Shown one piece after another: positions 1 to 10,625 of a stretch of 64,000 bases of DNA. Position 1 is the stretch's first letter. The number at the start of each line of letters is the position of its first letter. Source of the DNA: Ariolimax columbianus (Eukaryota > Mollusca > Gastropoda > Stylommatophora > Arionidae); NCBI GenBank assembly GCA_036924085.1, contig JAVGWX010000013.1:42051893-42115892 (forward strand), read 5' to 3'. Below the pieces are notes generated by a model, which was not told the origin of the DNA, ran no database searches, and saw only the letters and a program-made list of their open reading frames with translations. A program made the position numbers and the translations under genes.

Positions 1-403
1 GTTCAGAATATCATTGCCCCTTTTCATCTTTGTTCAGAATATCATTCCCCCCCTTTCACCTATGTTCAGAATATCATTGCCCCTTTTCATCTTTGTTCAG
101 AATATCATTCACCCCTTACACCTTTGTTCAGAATATCATTGCCCCTTTTCATCTTTGTTCAGAATATCATTCCCCCCCTTTCACCTATGTTCAGAATATC
201 ATTGCCCCTTTTCATCTTTGTTCAGAATATCATTCACCCCTTACACCTTTGTTCAGAATATCCTTCCTCCCTTTCACCTATGTTCAGAATATCATTCCTC
301 CCTTTCACCTATGTTCAGGATATCATTCCCCCCTTACACCTTTGTTCAGAATATCATTCCCCCCTTACACCTTTGTTCAGAATCTCATTCCCCCTTTCCC
401 AAG
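1..403. repeat. 31-bp minisatellite
   Basis: About 13 head-to-tail copies of a 31-32 bp unit that begins GTTCAGAATATCATT and continues with a pyrimidine-rich half (CCCC TTTTCATCTTT and variants). The array runs in from the left edge, so its true length is unknown, and it ends in a diverged copy near 400. All three plus frames stay open because the unit lacks stops; these are not genes. Confidence 0.95.
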
Positions 404-848
404 ATAGTATAACTCAAAAGACCATAACATTTTGCTGAATGGTGGTCTCAATTCCCTCCCTGAAATGATAGAATGTTCCCCTTTTTGAGAACCCCTATTA
501 GTACATGTATTATAACAAAAGATATGAGAATGTTACTGATGTATTTTAAAGAAACAGAAAAGGATATTATTAAAGTTAAAACATAAATTATCAAAGAAAA
601 ATTATAAGTGGATACAATAAATTAATGCAAATTAATTATTAAAACAAGATTTGCAAATGTTAATATAATACAGGAAAGAATGAATTTTAAAAAGAAATCA
701 ATCAAATTATTGATTTTATTGGCTTAACAGACAAGATGAAATGTAAAACAGTAAAATATGGAAACATGATTTGTATGTTAATAAAAAGGTATGGATTAAA
801 TTATAATAACTATAAATCATCAAGATAATAGACATAAAGAAACACATG
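404..848. other. AT-rich intronic DNA, nothing recognised
   Basis: Strongly A+T-rich sequence with no protein similarity, no SINE promoter boxes and no tandem structure that I can see. Probably intron of the PACS gene or flanking DNA. Confidence 0.6.
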
Positions 849-1245
849 TTGTTGTTTGTGAATGTCCACAATGAGTAGATACTCTTTGGTGCGCCCTGAA
901 AAAGATGTTAAGTGGCAGGTTGCAGTAGCTTTCCTCACATCCCGAGCGTGCTTATGAAGGTGGACCGGGGTCCTCCAGGCAGTTGTGCTATGCTTGGCTT
1001 CATCTGCGTGTCCCTCACTACTACTACTAACTACCTTGTTAGCTAGGCTGCCATGAAAACAGCCCTTTCCAGGGAAGGCTACTAGGAAGCCGAGGTGAGG
1101 GTCTTGGCCAATATGTTTTGCCTGACCCTGACTAACATGTCTGATCAGTATATTTTGCCTGACCCTGACTAACATGTCTGATCAGTATATTTTACCTGAC
1201 CCTGACTAACATGTCTGATCAGTATATTTTACCTGACCAGATGTT
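849..1245 (+). repeat. Dispersed repeat DR-1, copy 1
   Basis: Begins GTGAATGTCCACAATGAGTA and contains the conserved core TCCTCCAGGC.GTTGTGCTATGCTTGGCTTCATC, then CATGAAAACAGCC. Other copies are at 16089, 24569 (minus), 24843, 36850 (minus) and 43612. The last part (1121-1245) is a threefold 37-bp tandem repeat of the element's own 3' end (CCTGACCCTGACTAACATGT). No coding capacity or Pol III boxes were identified, so its mobiliser is unknown. Confidence 0.85.
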
Positions 1246-1537
1246 AATCTTCCTCCCCAGGAAACACATGTAACATACATCAACTATATATATAATTTTT
1301 TTTAATCAATTATCTCATTTTAGCACGAAGGAATACAATTACTAAATCCCAAATTAGAATCTACACATGTTAAAGAATCAGGACGGCTTCACGTTAAAAC
1401 AACAAAATAATGAATGACCACAGTATTAGAATTAAAAAGGTGACTAAACAAACAAAAACACAACCAACATTAGCATGTCAGAAGTTAGTGGGTTAAATAG
1501 AACTAGAGAATAACAAGAGAGCATTTCAACAACTGAC
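1246..1537. other. Intronic DNA, nothing recognised
   Basis: AT-rich sequence immediately downstream (in gene sense) of the tentative PACS exon. No repeat or gene signature seen. Confidence 0.5.
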
Positions 1538-1741
1538 CAAATTCTGGTCCTGCCCCACACTATGCCTGCGGTGCCGCTTAAACTCCTTGCTGCTCTTTTT
1601 CTCCCTATAGGAAGTACTTCGAATTCTCTGCCTGGAAAACTCTTTGCTTTTGTGCCGCGGCTTGCGGTGTTTCGGCGACGACTCATTCGTACTTGCATTT
1701 TGTGAATCTGAGGCTTCAAATTCGAAATCTGAGCGCCGCTG
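1538..1741 (-). CDS. Tentative PACS exon, Ser/Arg/Lys-rich segment
   Basis: A 204-bp (68-codon) open segment with a pyrimidine-rich acceptor ending CCTACCCAG before it and a donor TTG|GTCAGT after it. The product starts QRRSDFEFEASD and continues as a basic, serine-rich stretch (KHRKPRHKSK, then RSTSYREKKS, KRHRRHS). Entry and exit phases are both 0, as required to follow the exon at 10929-10988. PACS proteins have a poorly conserved, basic, serine-rich linker here, so composition fits, but no diagnostic PACS motif lies in it. It could be an exon of another minus-strand gene. The 9.2-kb intron before it may hide a further small exon. Confidence 0.55.
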
Positions 1742-1984
1742 CTGGGTAGGTCAGTTAGAGGAAGGAGAGAAGCACACAAGCACTGGGTTAACAAATTGCA
1801 TGCGGGAGAAGACTTTGGGAAAATAGCGTAAAAATGTGTGTCTACAAATTCTGTGTAAAGCTATGCAACATATATTCGATGCTTCAGTGGGAATAAAAGC
1901 TTTCTGATTCTAAGACTCATCATCATCTGAATAGTAGCAAAATAATATATGGCAGGGCTAAACAGTGACCTAAGTAGTACTGTA

Positions 1985-2192
1985 ATACGTCCCATTGCTG
2001 GGGTAGTCGAGGGGATTTTTAGACTAAGGACTACATGCCACTTCGCTACTGCTGGCGAAGTTTGCTGGCTAAGTTTGTTCCTTTCACCCACAACAGAAAA
2101 ACAACATATGTCTTACTGGGGATTCGATCTACTGCCTTCGTTGTTGGCAGACAGGCATCGAAACCATTGGGCCAAGCGCTCCACCATAAGTA
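1985..2192 (-). mobile_element. tRNA-derived SINE-B, copy 1
   Basis: Read on the minus strand it starts with a tRNA-like head (box A-like TTGGCCCAATGG, box B-like GATCGAATCCC) and goes on through ATATGTTGTTTTTCTGTTG, GTGGCATGTAGTC and CGACTACCCCAGCAATGG. The same order is seen at 7905-8100 and 51524-51675. The tRNA head has no functional cloverleaf. Confidence 0.75.
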
Positions 2193-2427
2193 TTACAAGA
2201 GGTTGACAGAATAGGGCCTTCCAAGTAAAAGGTGACTAAAGAACGCTGAGTATGGTTTTAGCAACCTTATCATGTAAAACTATTTGGAATCCTGGTATTT
2301 AAACAGGCATGTTAATGTCTGTTGCCAGGTAGCCAAAAACATTTGCTACTAGTATATGTAGTAGGTATTTTAAAACTTCCTACGGTTTACTAGGCCTGGT
2401 GGAAGGTACAAATAATTTGGGCAGATT

Positions 2428-2682
2428 TTTAACTTGAATTTTTTCAATCTGTCCGGGCAGCGGCTGTTAAGTCTACTCTTTTCTATTTCTAACTGCCAAG
2501 GGATTTTTAACGTGCTCAACACTGAACACGGGAGTACGATCTCCCTACCCAGAGATCAGGGGAATATTTCCCAAAGATCCACGGGAAAAAAATCCCGGTG
2601 ACCACCGTGCGTCGAACACGCGACCTCTGGCACCCAAGGCGAACACCTTACCTCTGGTCACTGAGTCGTTCACCCGATTCAG
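2428..2682 (-). mobile_element. SINE-D, probable tRNA-derived, copy 1
   Basis: On the minus strand a tRNA-like head (CCAGAGGTAAGGTGTTCGCC, then GTCGCGTGTTCGA) is followed by GGGATTTTTTTCCCGTGGAT, GTTAAAAATCCCT and AGACTTAACAGCCGCTGCCC. The copy at 42880-43215 has the same blocks in the same order. Box B is degenerate, so the tRNA origin is an inference. Confidence 0.65.
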
Positions 2683-3028
2683 GTTTCCTATAAGGAGGTC
2701 AGCTGTAGTGATGTCACTATGATTTACATGAAGAGAATGTGAAAGAAAGAAAAAGAAGACTTACTAAGCAGTGCTGGAAAGATTTCAGGAAAATATTTCA
2801 ACCCTTTTATATAGAACTTGACACAGAAACCACTTATTAAAGAGAATATAAATGCTTTGGCCAGGCTTCCAGCAAGGAAGTCAACAGTAAGTGCTGCAAA
2901 GGAAAGAAAAGATCATACATCAGCAGTCAAACCACATTTTGCTATATCAACTTCCCTACTACTTTTTGGGTGCCTCACTAAAATATTACAAATTACAATT
3001 TTAATGATTTTTGTTTAGGTATTTAGTT

Positions 3029-3352
3029 GTCCCTAACATCCCGAGTGGTTTACCGGGACAAGAACAAGGATAACACCACTGCCCCACAGAGAGCATGTCA
3101 TAAGAGCCGACTAACTGTGTGACATGTCATAACACCAGCCTTGGTTTGGTTGTTTGTTAAGAGCAGCATAGATGGTGCCTAACACGCTGCGGATCTACTT
3201 TGTTCTAGCATTTGAGTCTATTAAGATGGATCCGCACATCGGTTAAAAACTCTCCGTGGCAGAGTAATAAGCAGGTAATTCTACTACCATCTCATGTCAG
3301 AGTTGGAATCTGCACAGCGGCATCCACCCCTGTTGAAGTACAGGTCAACTAA
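3029..3352 (+). repeat. Dispersed repeat DR-2, copy 1
   Basis: Shares the block order CCCGAGTGG, CACAGAGAGCATGTC, GTGTGACATG, AGAGCAGCATAGATGGTGCC, TTGAGTCTATTAAGATG, GCACATCGGTTAA and GAAGTACAGGTCAACTAAGA with copies at 12019-12183/15580-15795 and 30484-30852. About 330-370 bp long, no coding capacity seen. Confidence 0.85.
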
Positions 3353-3782
3353 GAATAAGTTGTCCGTAACCATGTACTCTTTTCTTATATACTTTAAGAT
3401 CTGTTCTTTTATTTGATTTAAAATCTTAATTTTTCCATGAAACATATTTCCAATTATAAGAAATGATAAAAGAATATCCATAGCAGACATTGCTATTCTC
3501 AACATGTTTTTGTAGTTGGGGGTGACCAGCTTCTTTCCTGCTCTTAACAGTAAGTCAAGGGTACCAAATGTCAGCTGGGAAAACTGAAGTGTTACAAATT
3601 TGAATCCCTGGATAGAACAGAACCACTGTAACTTTCCAATCATGTAGTAAAATATGTTTAAAGAAGGTTTTACATGGGGCCTAAATAACCTCATAATGTA
3701 AAACTAACTACTACAGAAACCACAGCTGCAAGAGGGCATCAGCTGCAGGCTAGCTATCAGGTGGTCATGTAGTGATGGCCGT
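3353..3782. other. Unassigned intronic DNA
   Basis: Contains most of a minus-strand open frame of 136 codons (3284-3694) whose product I do not recognise. It has no convincing splice sites or family motif and overlaps DR-2, so I do not call it a gene. Confidence 0.4.
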
Positions 3783-4345
3783 ATGACTCACAAGGAAGTG
3801 ATGGTTAAACTGTATAAAGCATTAGTTAGACCTAGATTGGAGTATTGTGTACAGGTGGGGAGTCTTTATCATCAAGGGGATAATAACATGCTGGAAAGGA
3901 TACAAAACAGGGCAACAAAGCTGATAGTGGGATTACAGTTACGAGGAATAACTCAGAAAAACCAGCCTACAGTGTCTAGAAAAGAGAAGAATTTGAGGTG
4001 ACATAATACAAATTTATAAGATAATTAAAGGAACGGATAAATTAGACTATAACACGTTTTTCAAAATACAACCATCCATAAGAACAACAGGGCATAGCTA
4101 TGAATGAACTAAAGAAAGGTCCAGATTAGATATTAGGAAATATTCTTTTAGTCAGAGAGTGGTGAATGCTTGGAATGCATTGCCACAGGGAGTAGTGGAG
4201 GCAGGGACAATTAATGCATTTAAGAATAGATTGGATGCGCATAGCTTTTAGAGCAAGAGAATGTAAATGAAACTGGTTGTATACAGACTTTGCAGAGTCT
4301 TCTAAACCAGTATAAAGAAATTAAGTTAAGAGAAAAAAAAGGGGA
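3783..4345 (+). pseudogene. CR1/L2-like LINE 3' end, RT C-terminal remnant
   Basis: The plus strand encodes the well-known C-terminal segment of CR1/L2-type ORF2 proteins: LYKALVRPRLEYCVQVGS, then LERIQNRATKLIVGLQ. After frameshifts and stops come RSRLDIRKYSFSQRVVNAWN, LPQGVVEAGTINAF and NRLDAHSF. The reading frame breaks around 4000 and has internal stops, so it is dead. The 3' end carries short TTAAG-like direct repeats. A second copy in the same orientation lies at 52966-53515. Only the region after the polymerase core is present, as expected of a 5'-truncated insertion. Confidence 0.85.
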
Positions 4346-4437
4346 CGAAGAAAGAAAATGATTTGAGAATGTAGCTACCACAAAGTTCACTCAGTACCAT
4401 TTGCCATATAAAGCAAACACTCTAGCCAAGTGTTTCC

Positions 4438-4973
4438 CAACTGATGGTCCATGAACCGGTACCGGTCCGGAAAACTTTCTTGTTGGTTTTTGAAAAGTTT
4501 TTGCAGCTACACTCCTTAACTGTGGAGAATACCTTGAGATGATTTAAGCTCTGATGGGCAAATTTTGTTAACTCATATGATGTCACCTACACAAGTATTC
4601 TTACTTTTCCACACAAGAGCTCATCTAAATTTTGTGTGCTAATCAAAGTATGTGAGATTTTTTGTTTTTCGGGTTTGTTATTTTAAATGACTAGGTCTCC
4701 AAATATGTCTAAATGTAAATTAGGTCAATCGGAAATCGATAAGACAAGTTTTAGAGGTGAATTTATCTGCTAATACTATTCTGTGGTATTTCGGAAGACA
4801 AGTTATTTCTAATAATGGTTATTTTATTTCTGGCTGAACTTTCAGAGAAAAATGTTTTTAACTTCACTGGTCCAGGAACAAGGTTTCTTATTTTCACCAG
4901 TCAGCAGGTGTAAAGAAGATTAAGAAAAACTTTTCACCGGATCGCAGGTGTAAAAAAAGGTTAAGAAACACTG
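4438..4973. mobile_element. Non-autonomous hAT element (MITE)
   Basis: The left end reads AAGTGTTTCCCAACTG and the right end, reversed, reads CAGTGTTTCTTAACC: typical hAT terminal inverted repeats. The inner part near the left TIR (ACCGGTACCGGTCCGG) is also typical. The 8-bp flanks CTCTAGCC (4430-4437) and TTCTAACC (4974-4981) match at 6 of 8 positions, consistent with a decayed hAT target duplication. No transposase is encoded in its 0.54 kb. Confidence 0.7.
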
Positions 4974-4981
4974 TTCTAACC

Positions 4982-6684
4982 CCTTTGCAACTCATTTTTG
5001 TGCAACTCATATAATAATGATTTAGAGGCTACATCTGCTGGAGAAATTTGAATATTAAAAATTTATTTTTATATTCTTTGCAAAGTTTTCAGAAAGTGTA
5101 GAACTCATTTCCGCGATAAAGCACCAAAAATGCAACTGAAGAGACATTCTGAGGGACTGTGCAGGATGGAAAAAAGCTAAGTTTAGTTACAAACAAAAAA
5201 TTAAACAAAGTAAAAGCTAAGTTGCAGACAAAAAGTTAAACATAATAAAACTTAAGGGAAATATATTTTAGGCAAATAAAAAGTTCAGCCCAAAGTGAAA
5301 TATTCATGCTGGGAAGGCCGTAAATGCTGCTAACTGTTTTATGTAAAAAAAATGTGGAGAAATTGCATGGTTGAAGAACATACTTCATGTATAAGGACTA
5401 TCTATCGGTAAGAACAGCATATTTATATAAACCTGCTTGGGCTGAAAGAAAGCGCAGGGATGAGATAAAAAAAAGGTTTCTTTTAATTGAAAGCATCTTA
5501 AATTCGGAGACAGTTTATATGGCAAAGGATCAGATTAAAAGTGAATTTTCTTCATACAAAAATAAAAATGGGTTTTTAATTGAAAATATACATTTTTATA
5601 GAATTATCTAAGATTGCCAAAAATAAAGTATTTTGAAAATTAAAGAAAAATGTAATGTTATCACGACTAAAAAAAATAATTTTTCAGAAAAATAATTATT
5701 TCAAAATAGAATTTTCACACAAAAATCAACCAAAAACTTTCTCAATAGAAAAATTGACATTTTATATTCATACTTTAAATATGAAAAAGTTCAAATGTAG
5801 CAAACAAACTTATTTTTGTTTTAAAAAACACAAGATACCAAACTGGGATTGAAGGTGTTTGAAATTTTGATATTTGTTTATTGTGAAAAAAACCTAGAGC
5901 TAAGAAATGAACTGTACAAAAAAAAAATGTAATAGATAAAAATAAACAAGCATGTCCTTCAAAACTAAACAACAACAAAAATTTGTAGACATTATGATTG
6001 GAAATACCAAGATTTTACAAACAAACCTCTTAATGCTATAACTTATTCTCTGATAATTTTCAGCCTAAAATATACAAATATGCTGAATAAATTATTGATA
6101 AAGCAAGTGAAGATTTGTGGAAGACGTTCTAAAAAAATATACAAATACCAGAATGAGGTACAACAAAATGTTCATACTTCTTGGCACAGCTGCGACACAA
6201 CAGTCTGGTTAAAGGAGAAAAAAAATTAAATGAGAATCAAGGATCATAATCCCCACAAAAAAACAACAATCCAACAAACACACACAGAATGTCAAATATG
6301 CACAAATTACTTGATTTCAAGTTTAGTTTACAAAAGCAGATCTGTTTAAGAAAAAATTAAATTATTTACAGTAAACACATCATGCAACATCTGGACGTGC
6401 TTGGTGTCCCAGTGTTCCTCAAAGTTTTGATGTTCGAAGGTCACTTCATGGATGGTTAAAACAAACATATGGACCACTAATTCAGTGTACAATGTCCCAT
6501 ATGAAAATTGTTGTTTATTTTGAAGTTTGGTAATTTACGAAATTGGGGAATGTGTGTCTGAGCAGTTGGGATTATGGTCTCTTAGTCTGGAAACACATTT
6601 GAACCCTGGCAAGGACAAGTTTAAAAAAAAAATGTAGATAACACTACATAGCAACTGTCAGGACAGGCGACTTATATTCCCCAG
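4982..6684. other. AT-rich intronic DNA, nothing recognised
   Basis: About 1.7 kb of A-rich sequence with small imperfect direct repeats (AAGTTAAAC, AAAAAGTT). Short open frames here have low-complexity Lys/Asn/Phe composition and no family motif. Confidence 0.5.
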
Positions 6685-7170
6685 TGTGGTGATGAGAGAA
6701 GTCTGAGCCAGACACCAAGTTTTAGAAGGGTAATAGATGTGGTTATTTGAGAGACATTTTGTGGGTGATAACAAGTCTGAGCCAGACACCAAGTTTTAGA
6801 AGGGTAATAGATGTGGTTATTTGAGAAATAAACTGTGTGGTGATAACAAGTCTGAGCCAGACACCAAGTTTTAGAAGGGTAATAGATGTGGTTATTTGAG
6901 AGATAGACTGTGTGGTGATAACAAGTCTGAGCCAGACACCAAGTTTTAGAAGGGTAATAGATGTGGTTACTTGAGAGACAAACTGTGTGGTGATAACAAG
7001 TCTGAGCTAGACACCAAGTTTTAGAAGGGTAATAGATGTGGTTATTTGAGAGATAGACTGTGTGGTGATAACAAGTCTGAGCCAGACACCAAGTTTTAGA
7101 ACGGTAATAGATGTGGTTATTTGAGAGAACTGTGTGGTGATGACAAGTCTGAGACAGACCAGGTATCAGA
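6685..7170. repeat. 75-bp minisatellite
   Basis: Six to seven copies of a 75-bp unit containing AAGTCTGAGCCAGACACC, TTTTAGAAGGGTAATAGA and TGTGGTTATTTGAGAGA. The inner copies are nearly identical, and the first and last are diverged and slightly shorter (74 and about 70 bp), the usual edge decay of a tandem array. Confidence 0.95.
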
Positions 7171-7904
7171 TGTGGTTAAATAAAGGCAAGCAAAAAAAAA
7201 TGTAATAGATATGGTCAGATAGTGCGCTAAGACGAAAACAAATTATACCTATGTTAGATCAAAAGGCCTTCATCACGAACAATAAAACAAGAAAAATATG
7301 AGTTAGCAAATCATAGAGGAATGAATGAGCCCAGCTGAGTTCAGTTCAGCTCATCCCTTGACCTCTTGAGATCACTGAGGCACCAATGCCGACAACTCCA
7401 TAGTTCATCCGGGAGACCAATTCATGCTCAAGTGTGAATCAATGATGATTGTCAGAGAAGGAAGACACAATGCCTGTGATACTGACATAAACTTTAAACC
7501 GGCACCCATTGAAATGGTTGGCGATTGGGGAACCAGAGTGGTTATATATGTCATTGACGCATTGCCGAAAGCATGCACGCAGTTCTGAATAAGTCTCCCA
7601 GATAAATGTCATACCACACTGGCGAAATTGATAGAATAAATGAGGCTGCAGGACTTGAATGTGAAACCCTCATTAATGAAAAACTCTGCTTTAGGGAAGG
7701 TAACTCAGCATGTTTGGATAACATAAGAGCAAGTAATACAGCTGCGTGCATTCTTGCACAGCATGGTCCCCAGATGGCTGAGGGCTAGTGTGCATGCGGC
7801 TACTGACCAGCAAGATCCTCGGGTAGGTTTCTCTTTTGTTTTAGTCTTTTTTCGGTATCTAACCATGCTCAATAATGTTTTCCAACCCTTTATGTTTATA
7901 AAGA
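7171..7904. other. Intronic DNA, nothing recognised
   Basis: Mixed-composition sequence without recognisable coding, SINE or tandem features. Some stretches may be old LINE but I could not assign them. Confidence 0.4.
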
Positions 7905-8100
7905 GGAGCGCGTGGCTGAATGGGTTTCGAGGCCTACCTGCCGTCAAGGAGGACAGCGGTTCGAATCCCTGTATGGCATATGTTGTTTTTCTGTTGGGGG
8001 TGAAATACACAAACATAGCCAGCACACGACATGGAGACAGCAGTGGCAAAGTGGCCTATAGTTCTCAGCCTAAAAAAAACCCTTGACTACCCCAGAAATG
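7905..8100 (+). mobile_element. tRNA-derived SINE-B, copy 2
   Basis: The best SINE-B copy. Box A-like TGGCTGAATGG is at 7913-7923 and a perfect box B GGTTCGAATCC at 7958-7968. The body follows: CATATGTTGTTTTTCTGTTG, AACATAGCCAGCACACGACA, GGAGACAGCAGTGGCAAAGT and TTGACTACCCCAGAAATGG. Pol III-type internal promoter spacing is about 35 bp between boxes. Confidence 0.8.
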
Positions 8101-8719
8101 GCAACAAGAATGAAGAAGAAAAGGTTTCTATCAACCAGTTCCATTTACCTCTGTTGATCCACCATCAAAAGTCACTTTTAGCCATCTTTCTCTGGAGAAA
8201 ACGAGTTATCGCCGATTTTTTAAGGTTTTGGGCCTGTGTAAATGTCTTAGATTGTGCAAATCATGTGTTGGAGATTCTTCTACCCTTAGGGGTTACATGT
8301 AGCCCCCAAGAAAGGTGCATGGTGAGGTGCAGTGGGGTTTGGGGGAAAGGGACCTTTGAGAAACACTGGCGTAAATCATTAACTCAAACATTATAGTGGA
8401 CCATTGATGCCCCTATAAATACACATCCATTTGTTGAGCTCACACTGATAAGATAATCCTACAAATACACAACATCAAAGCTCCGATGCACCACAGACCC
8501 CTATTTCAACTGCTGGCTCTCATAATTTCAACAATACCAACGAGCAGGACTTTTATGCATTCAGTGCAACACAGCGTCTTGACACCTGCACCAGTTTCTG
8601 AACAGATGCAGCATCTAATAATACAGACAGTTGTGTCTTGTTTTAAAGGAATGCAACGCAGCAAGAGAGGAGACATTCACTACACCTCGCAAAAAGGACT
8701 GATTGAGAGACAGTGTGTA
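8101..8719. other. Intronic DNA with a possible hAT terminus
   Basis: Mostly unassigned. CCTTTGAGAAACACTGG at about 8353-8369 resembles a hAT right terminus, but I could not find a matching left end, so no element is called. Confidence 0.3.
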
Positions 8720-8860
8720 CAAAATTGAATTTTTAACTTAATTTGACAAAGATACATTTACTTTCATAAAGATACAATCTACTAAATTAAATTTGACAAA
8801 GATGTATTTTATTAAAAATTATATTTGATGGCACATTTTAACTTGTAATAAATAAAAAAT
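8720..8860 (-). repeat. Inverted copies of the 30-bp array unit
   Basis: TTTGACAAAGATACATTT and TTTGACAAAGATGTATTTTA are the reverse complement of the ATATATCTTTGTCAAATTT unit that forms the array at 9377-9418 and 10429-10625. The two blocks therefore face each other across SINE-A and LINE-A. Confidence 0.65.
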
Positions 8861-8944
8861 GCATTGAAAATATTTTCATTTGAAGAAAGAAAAAGGTCCA
8901 GAAATATTTACAAATTAGGAATTAATTAGCATTTAAATATGGAG

Positions 8945-9186
8945 ACTGTGTGGGCTAGTGGTTAAGTGACATGGCGCACAACCCGAAGTGGCTGGGTTCG
9001 CTCCCCAAACCACAGCACAGGCTGTTGCCCCAGGGAAGCAAACCCTTAGAAAATGCAGGAGGAAGCCGACCCTTACATAAAATGCATGATGAAGTCAGAT
9101 GCACAGGGCCGACAGGTGCAAAATAAAAAGAATAGTGCAACGCATACTGCCTTGGGGAATAAAGAAATAAGGCAAACGCAACAATT
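8945..9186 (+). mobile_element. tRNA-derived SINE-A, copy 1
   Basis: Head GTGGGCTAGTGGTTAAGTG (box A region) and GGGTTCGCTCCCC (box B region), then CCTTAGAAAATGCAGGAGGA, CCTTACATAAAATGCATG, GGGCCGACAGGTGCAAAATA and the 3' end GCCTTGGGGAATAAAGAAAT. Same order as the complete copy at 55296-55549. Confidence 0.85.
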
Positions 9187-9376
9187 TTGAAAACATTTAT
9201 CAGATACTGTCATTGCCATCTTGCATTCCCTAACTGCAAGTCAGGTACCAATTATGAGCTAAACAGAGACAGATGGCTGGTGGTTAAATGCAGTCCCTCT
9301 GTGGTGAGAGACAATAACGCTAACCACTCAGTCCCTCAAACATTACAAAAAATGTGTCAAAGGTATAAAATGTAAG

Positions 9377-9418
9377 GTTGTCAAATTTAATGTCATAAAA
9401 TATATCTTTGTCAAATTT
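9377..9418 (+). repeat. 30-bp minisatellite, left portion
   Basis: One and a half units of GTCAAATTTAATGTCATAAA/ATATATCTTT, split from the larger block at 10429-10625 by the LINE-A insertion. TGTCAAATTT occurs on both sides of LINE-A, but since it is part of the array unit the exact TSD cannot be fixed. Confidence 0.8.
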
Positions 9419-10428
9419 CTTCTTCTTCTTCTTCTGCGTACGCAGTCAGACAGTAACCATTATTTTTTCGAAAAAAGCGGCGGTCATCCTGAGGCTCTCG
9501 CCACTGCCATAGAGCTTGTCTTGCAGTTCCACTGGTAATGGCCACATCTGCTCTCTCTGATCCTCGTATGTCGGGCAGTTCTGCAGCAGATGTTCAGCGG
9601 TCATTTTACCAGTACCGCACGGGCATTCGTCGGTACACCCTATCTTCAATTTGTTGAATAGGTGGTACCTCAGTCTGTTGTGGCCAGTGCGAAGTCTGAA
9701 GACAACGACCTGCTCTCTTCGGTTCAACTGGTAATAGGCATCGTTTTTGGTGTAACCAGTATGTTCGGTTTCCCATTTGGTCATGTATCTGGCTTTGATA
9801 AGCCGTTTTGACTCTTCGTACGTCATACTGGTATCTGTTTGTGGTAGTCTTGCACCTTCTTTTGCCAGTCTGTCTGCCTCCTCGTTGCCTTGGATGTTGC
9901 AGTGTGACGGAACCCACTGTACCACTACCCTTTTTGGTGCGGACTGCTGGCACAGTTTGCAGAGTGCTGCTCTTAAGTCATTAAGCTCAGTGTTTTTCTG
10001 GCTTTTTAGCGCTGTGACTACGGCGAGAGCATCTGTCAGCAGGACTATATGGCTCTCATTTTCACTGTGTGTCACCATTTCTTCCACTGCCGCCCTCAGT
10101 GCCTCTGCCTCCGCTCTGAAATTGCTTGTGTACTTACCAGTAGCGAATGACAGTGTTATTTGTCTGCCATTTGGTAGGTTCAGGAATGCTCCTTCCCCTC
10201 CGTTCTGTGTAGTGTTTGTTACAGAACCGTCGGTGTATGCATGGGTCCAGTCCATGCTTGGGTAGCTTTTCGATATAAAGCTTAGGGTGGTATCTCTCCT
10301 TTCTTTTTCAGTCTGGCAGTTTTTGTTTACAATACCTGGTATATTTTCTACCACCTCTGGAAATATATCCTGCCTCCAGGTAGGTTTTCGTACAGTAGTG
10401 ATGGGTTTTGGTGTTGTTAGTGCGTTTA
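9419..10428 (-). mobile_element. LINE-A copy 1, 5'-truncated, (GAA)n tail
   Basis: A 1.0-kb minus-strand insertion. On the minus strand its 3' end is (GAA)n preceded by the perfect palindrome CTGCGTACGCAG (9434-9445), directly after the stop codon of the RNase H frame. Its 5' end breaks off inside ORF2 just upstream of the RNase H domain. It sits inside a 30-bp AT-rich array, with TGTCAAATTT on both sides. Truncation, direct repeats and a microsatellite tail are the marks of target-primed reverse transcription. Confidence 0.9.
9446..10354 (-). CDS. LINE-A ORF2 C-terminus with RNase H domain (truncated)
   Basis: Open for about 300 codons to a stop 27 nt before the (GAA)n tail. The RNase H type 1 core is clear: the first catalytic Asp in HAYTDGSVT, the Glu in FRAEAEALRAA, the second Asp in VLLTDALAVV, and QWVPSHCNIQGNEEADRLAK with the last Asp. 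After it comes the usual C-terminal region FRLRTGHNRLRYHL and a CPCG...TAEHLLQNCP motif (about residues 220-265). The RNase H would remove the RNA strand during retrotransposition. The frame begins in the truncation, so it has no true start and no RT. It is a dead fragment, though it has no stop codon. Confidence 0.9.
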   Translation of the reverse strand: MVENIPGIVNKNCQTEKERRDTTLSFISKSYPSMDWTHAYTDGSVTNTTQNGGEGAFLNLPNGRQITLSFATGKYTSNFRAEAEALRAAVEEMVTHSENESHIVLLTDALAVVTALKSQKNTELNDLRAALCKLCQQSAPKRVVVQWVPSHCNIQGNEEADRLAKEGARLPQTDTSMTYEESKRLIKARYMTKWETEHTGYTKNDAYYQLNRREQVVVFRLRTGHNRLRYHLFNKLKIGCTDECPCGTGKMTAEHLLQNCPTYEDQREQMWPLPVELQDKLYGSGESLRMTAAFFEKIMVTV

Positions 10429-10625
10429 TGTCAAATTTAATATCATAAAATATATCTTTGTCAAATTTAATGTAAAAAAATATATCTTTGTCAAATTTAA
10501 TGTAAAAAAATATATCTTTGTCAAATTTAATGTAAAAAAATATATCTTTGTCAAATTTAATGTAAAAAAATATATCTTTGTCAAATTTAATGTCATGAAA
10601 TTTATTTTTGTCAAACTAAATTTAT
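10429..10625 (+). repeat. 30-bp AT-rich minisatellite, right portion
   Basis: Six units of TTTGTCAAATTTAATG followed by TAAAAAAATATATC, four of them identical. Continues the block at 9377-9418 that LINE-A interrupts. Confidence 0.95.

Noticed and set aside
14..438. Three long overlapping plus-strand open frames of 104-132 codons
   Set aside because: They are translations of the 31-bp array in each frame; no start context, no family.
3284..3694. Minus-strand frame of 136 codons
   Set aside because: No recognisable domain, overlaps DR-2, no splice context; could be an unknown exon or LINE relic.
6130..6520. Minus-strand strings NFEEHWDTKHVQML and LCRSCAKKYEHF as possible exons
   Set aside because: They do not fit PACS, have no clear splice pair and match no family I know.
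7905..7975. tRNA gene
   Set aside because: Pol III boxes are present, but the arms do not form a cloverleaf and the sequence recurs with a SINE body. Same reasoning for 35760-35815 and 55300-55365.
8353..8369. hAT right terminus CCTTTGAGAAACACTGG
   Set aside because: No matching left terminus or target duplication found, so no element can be delimited.
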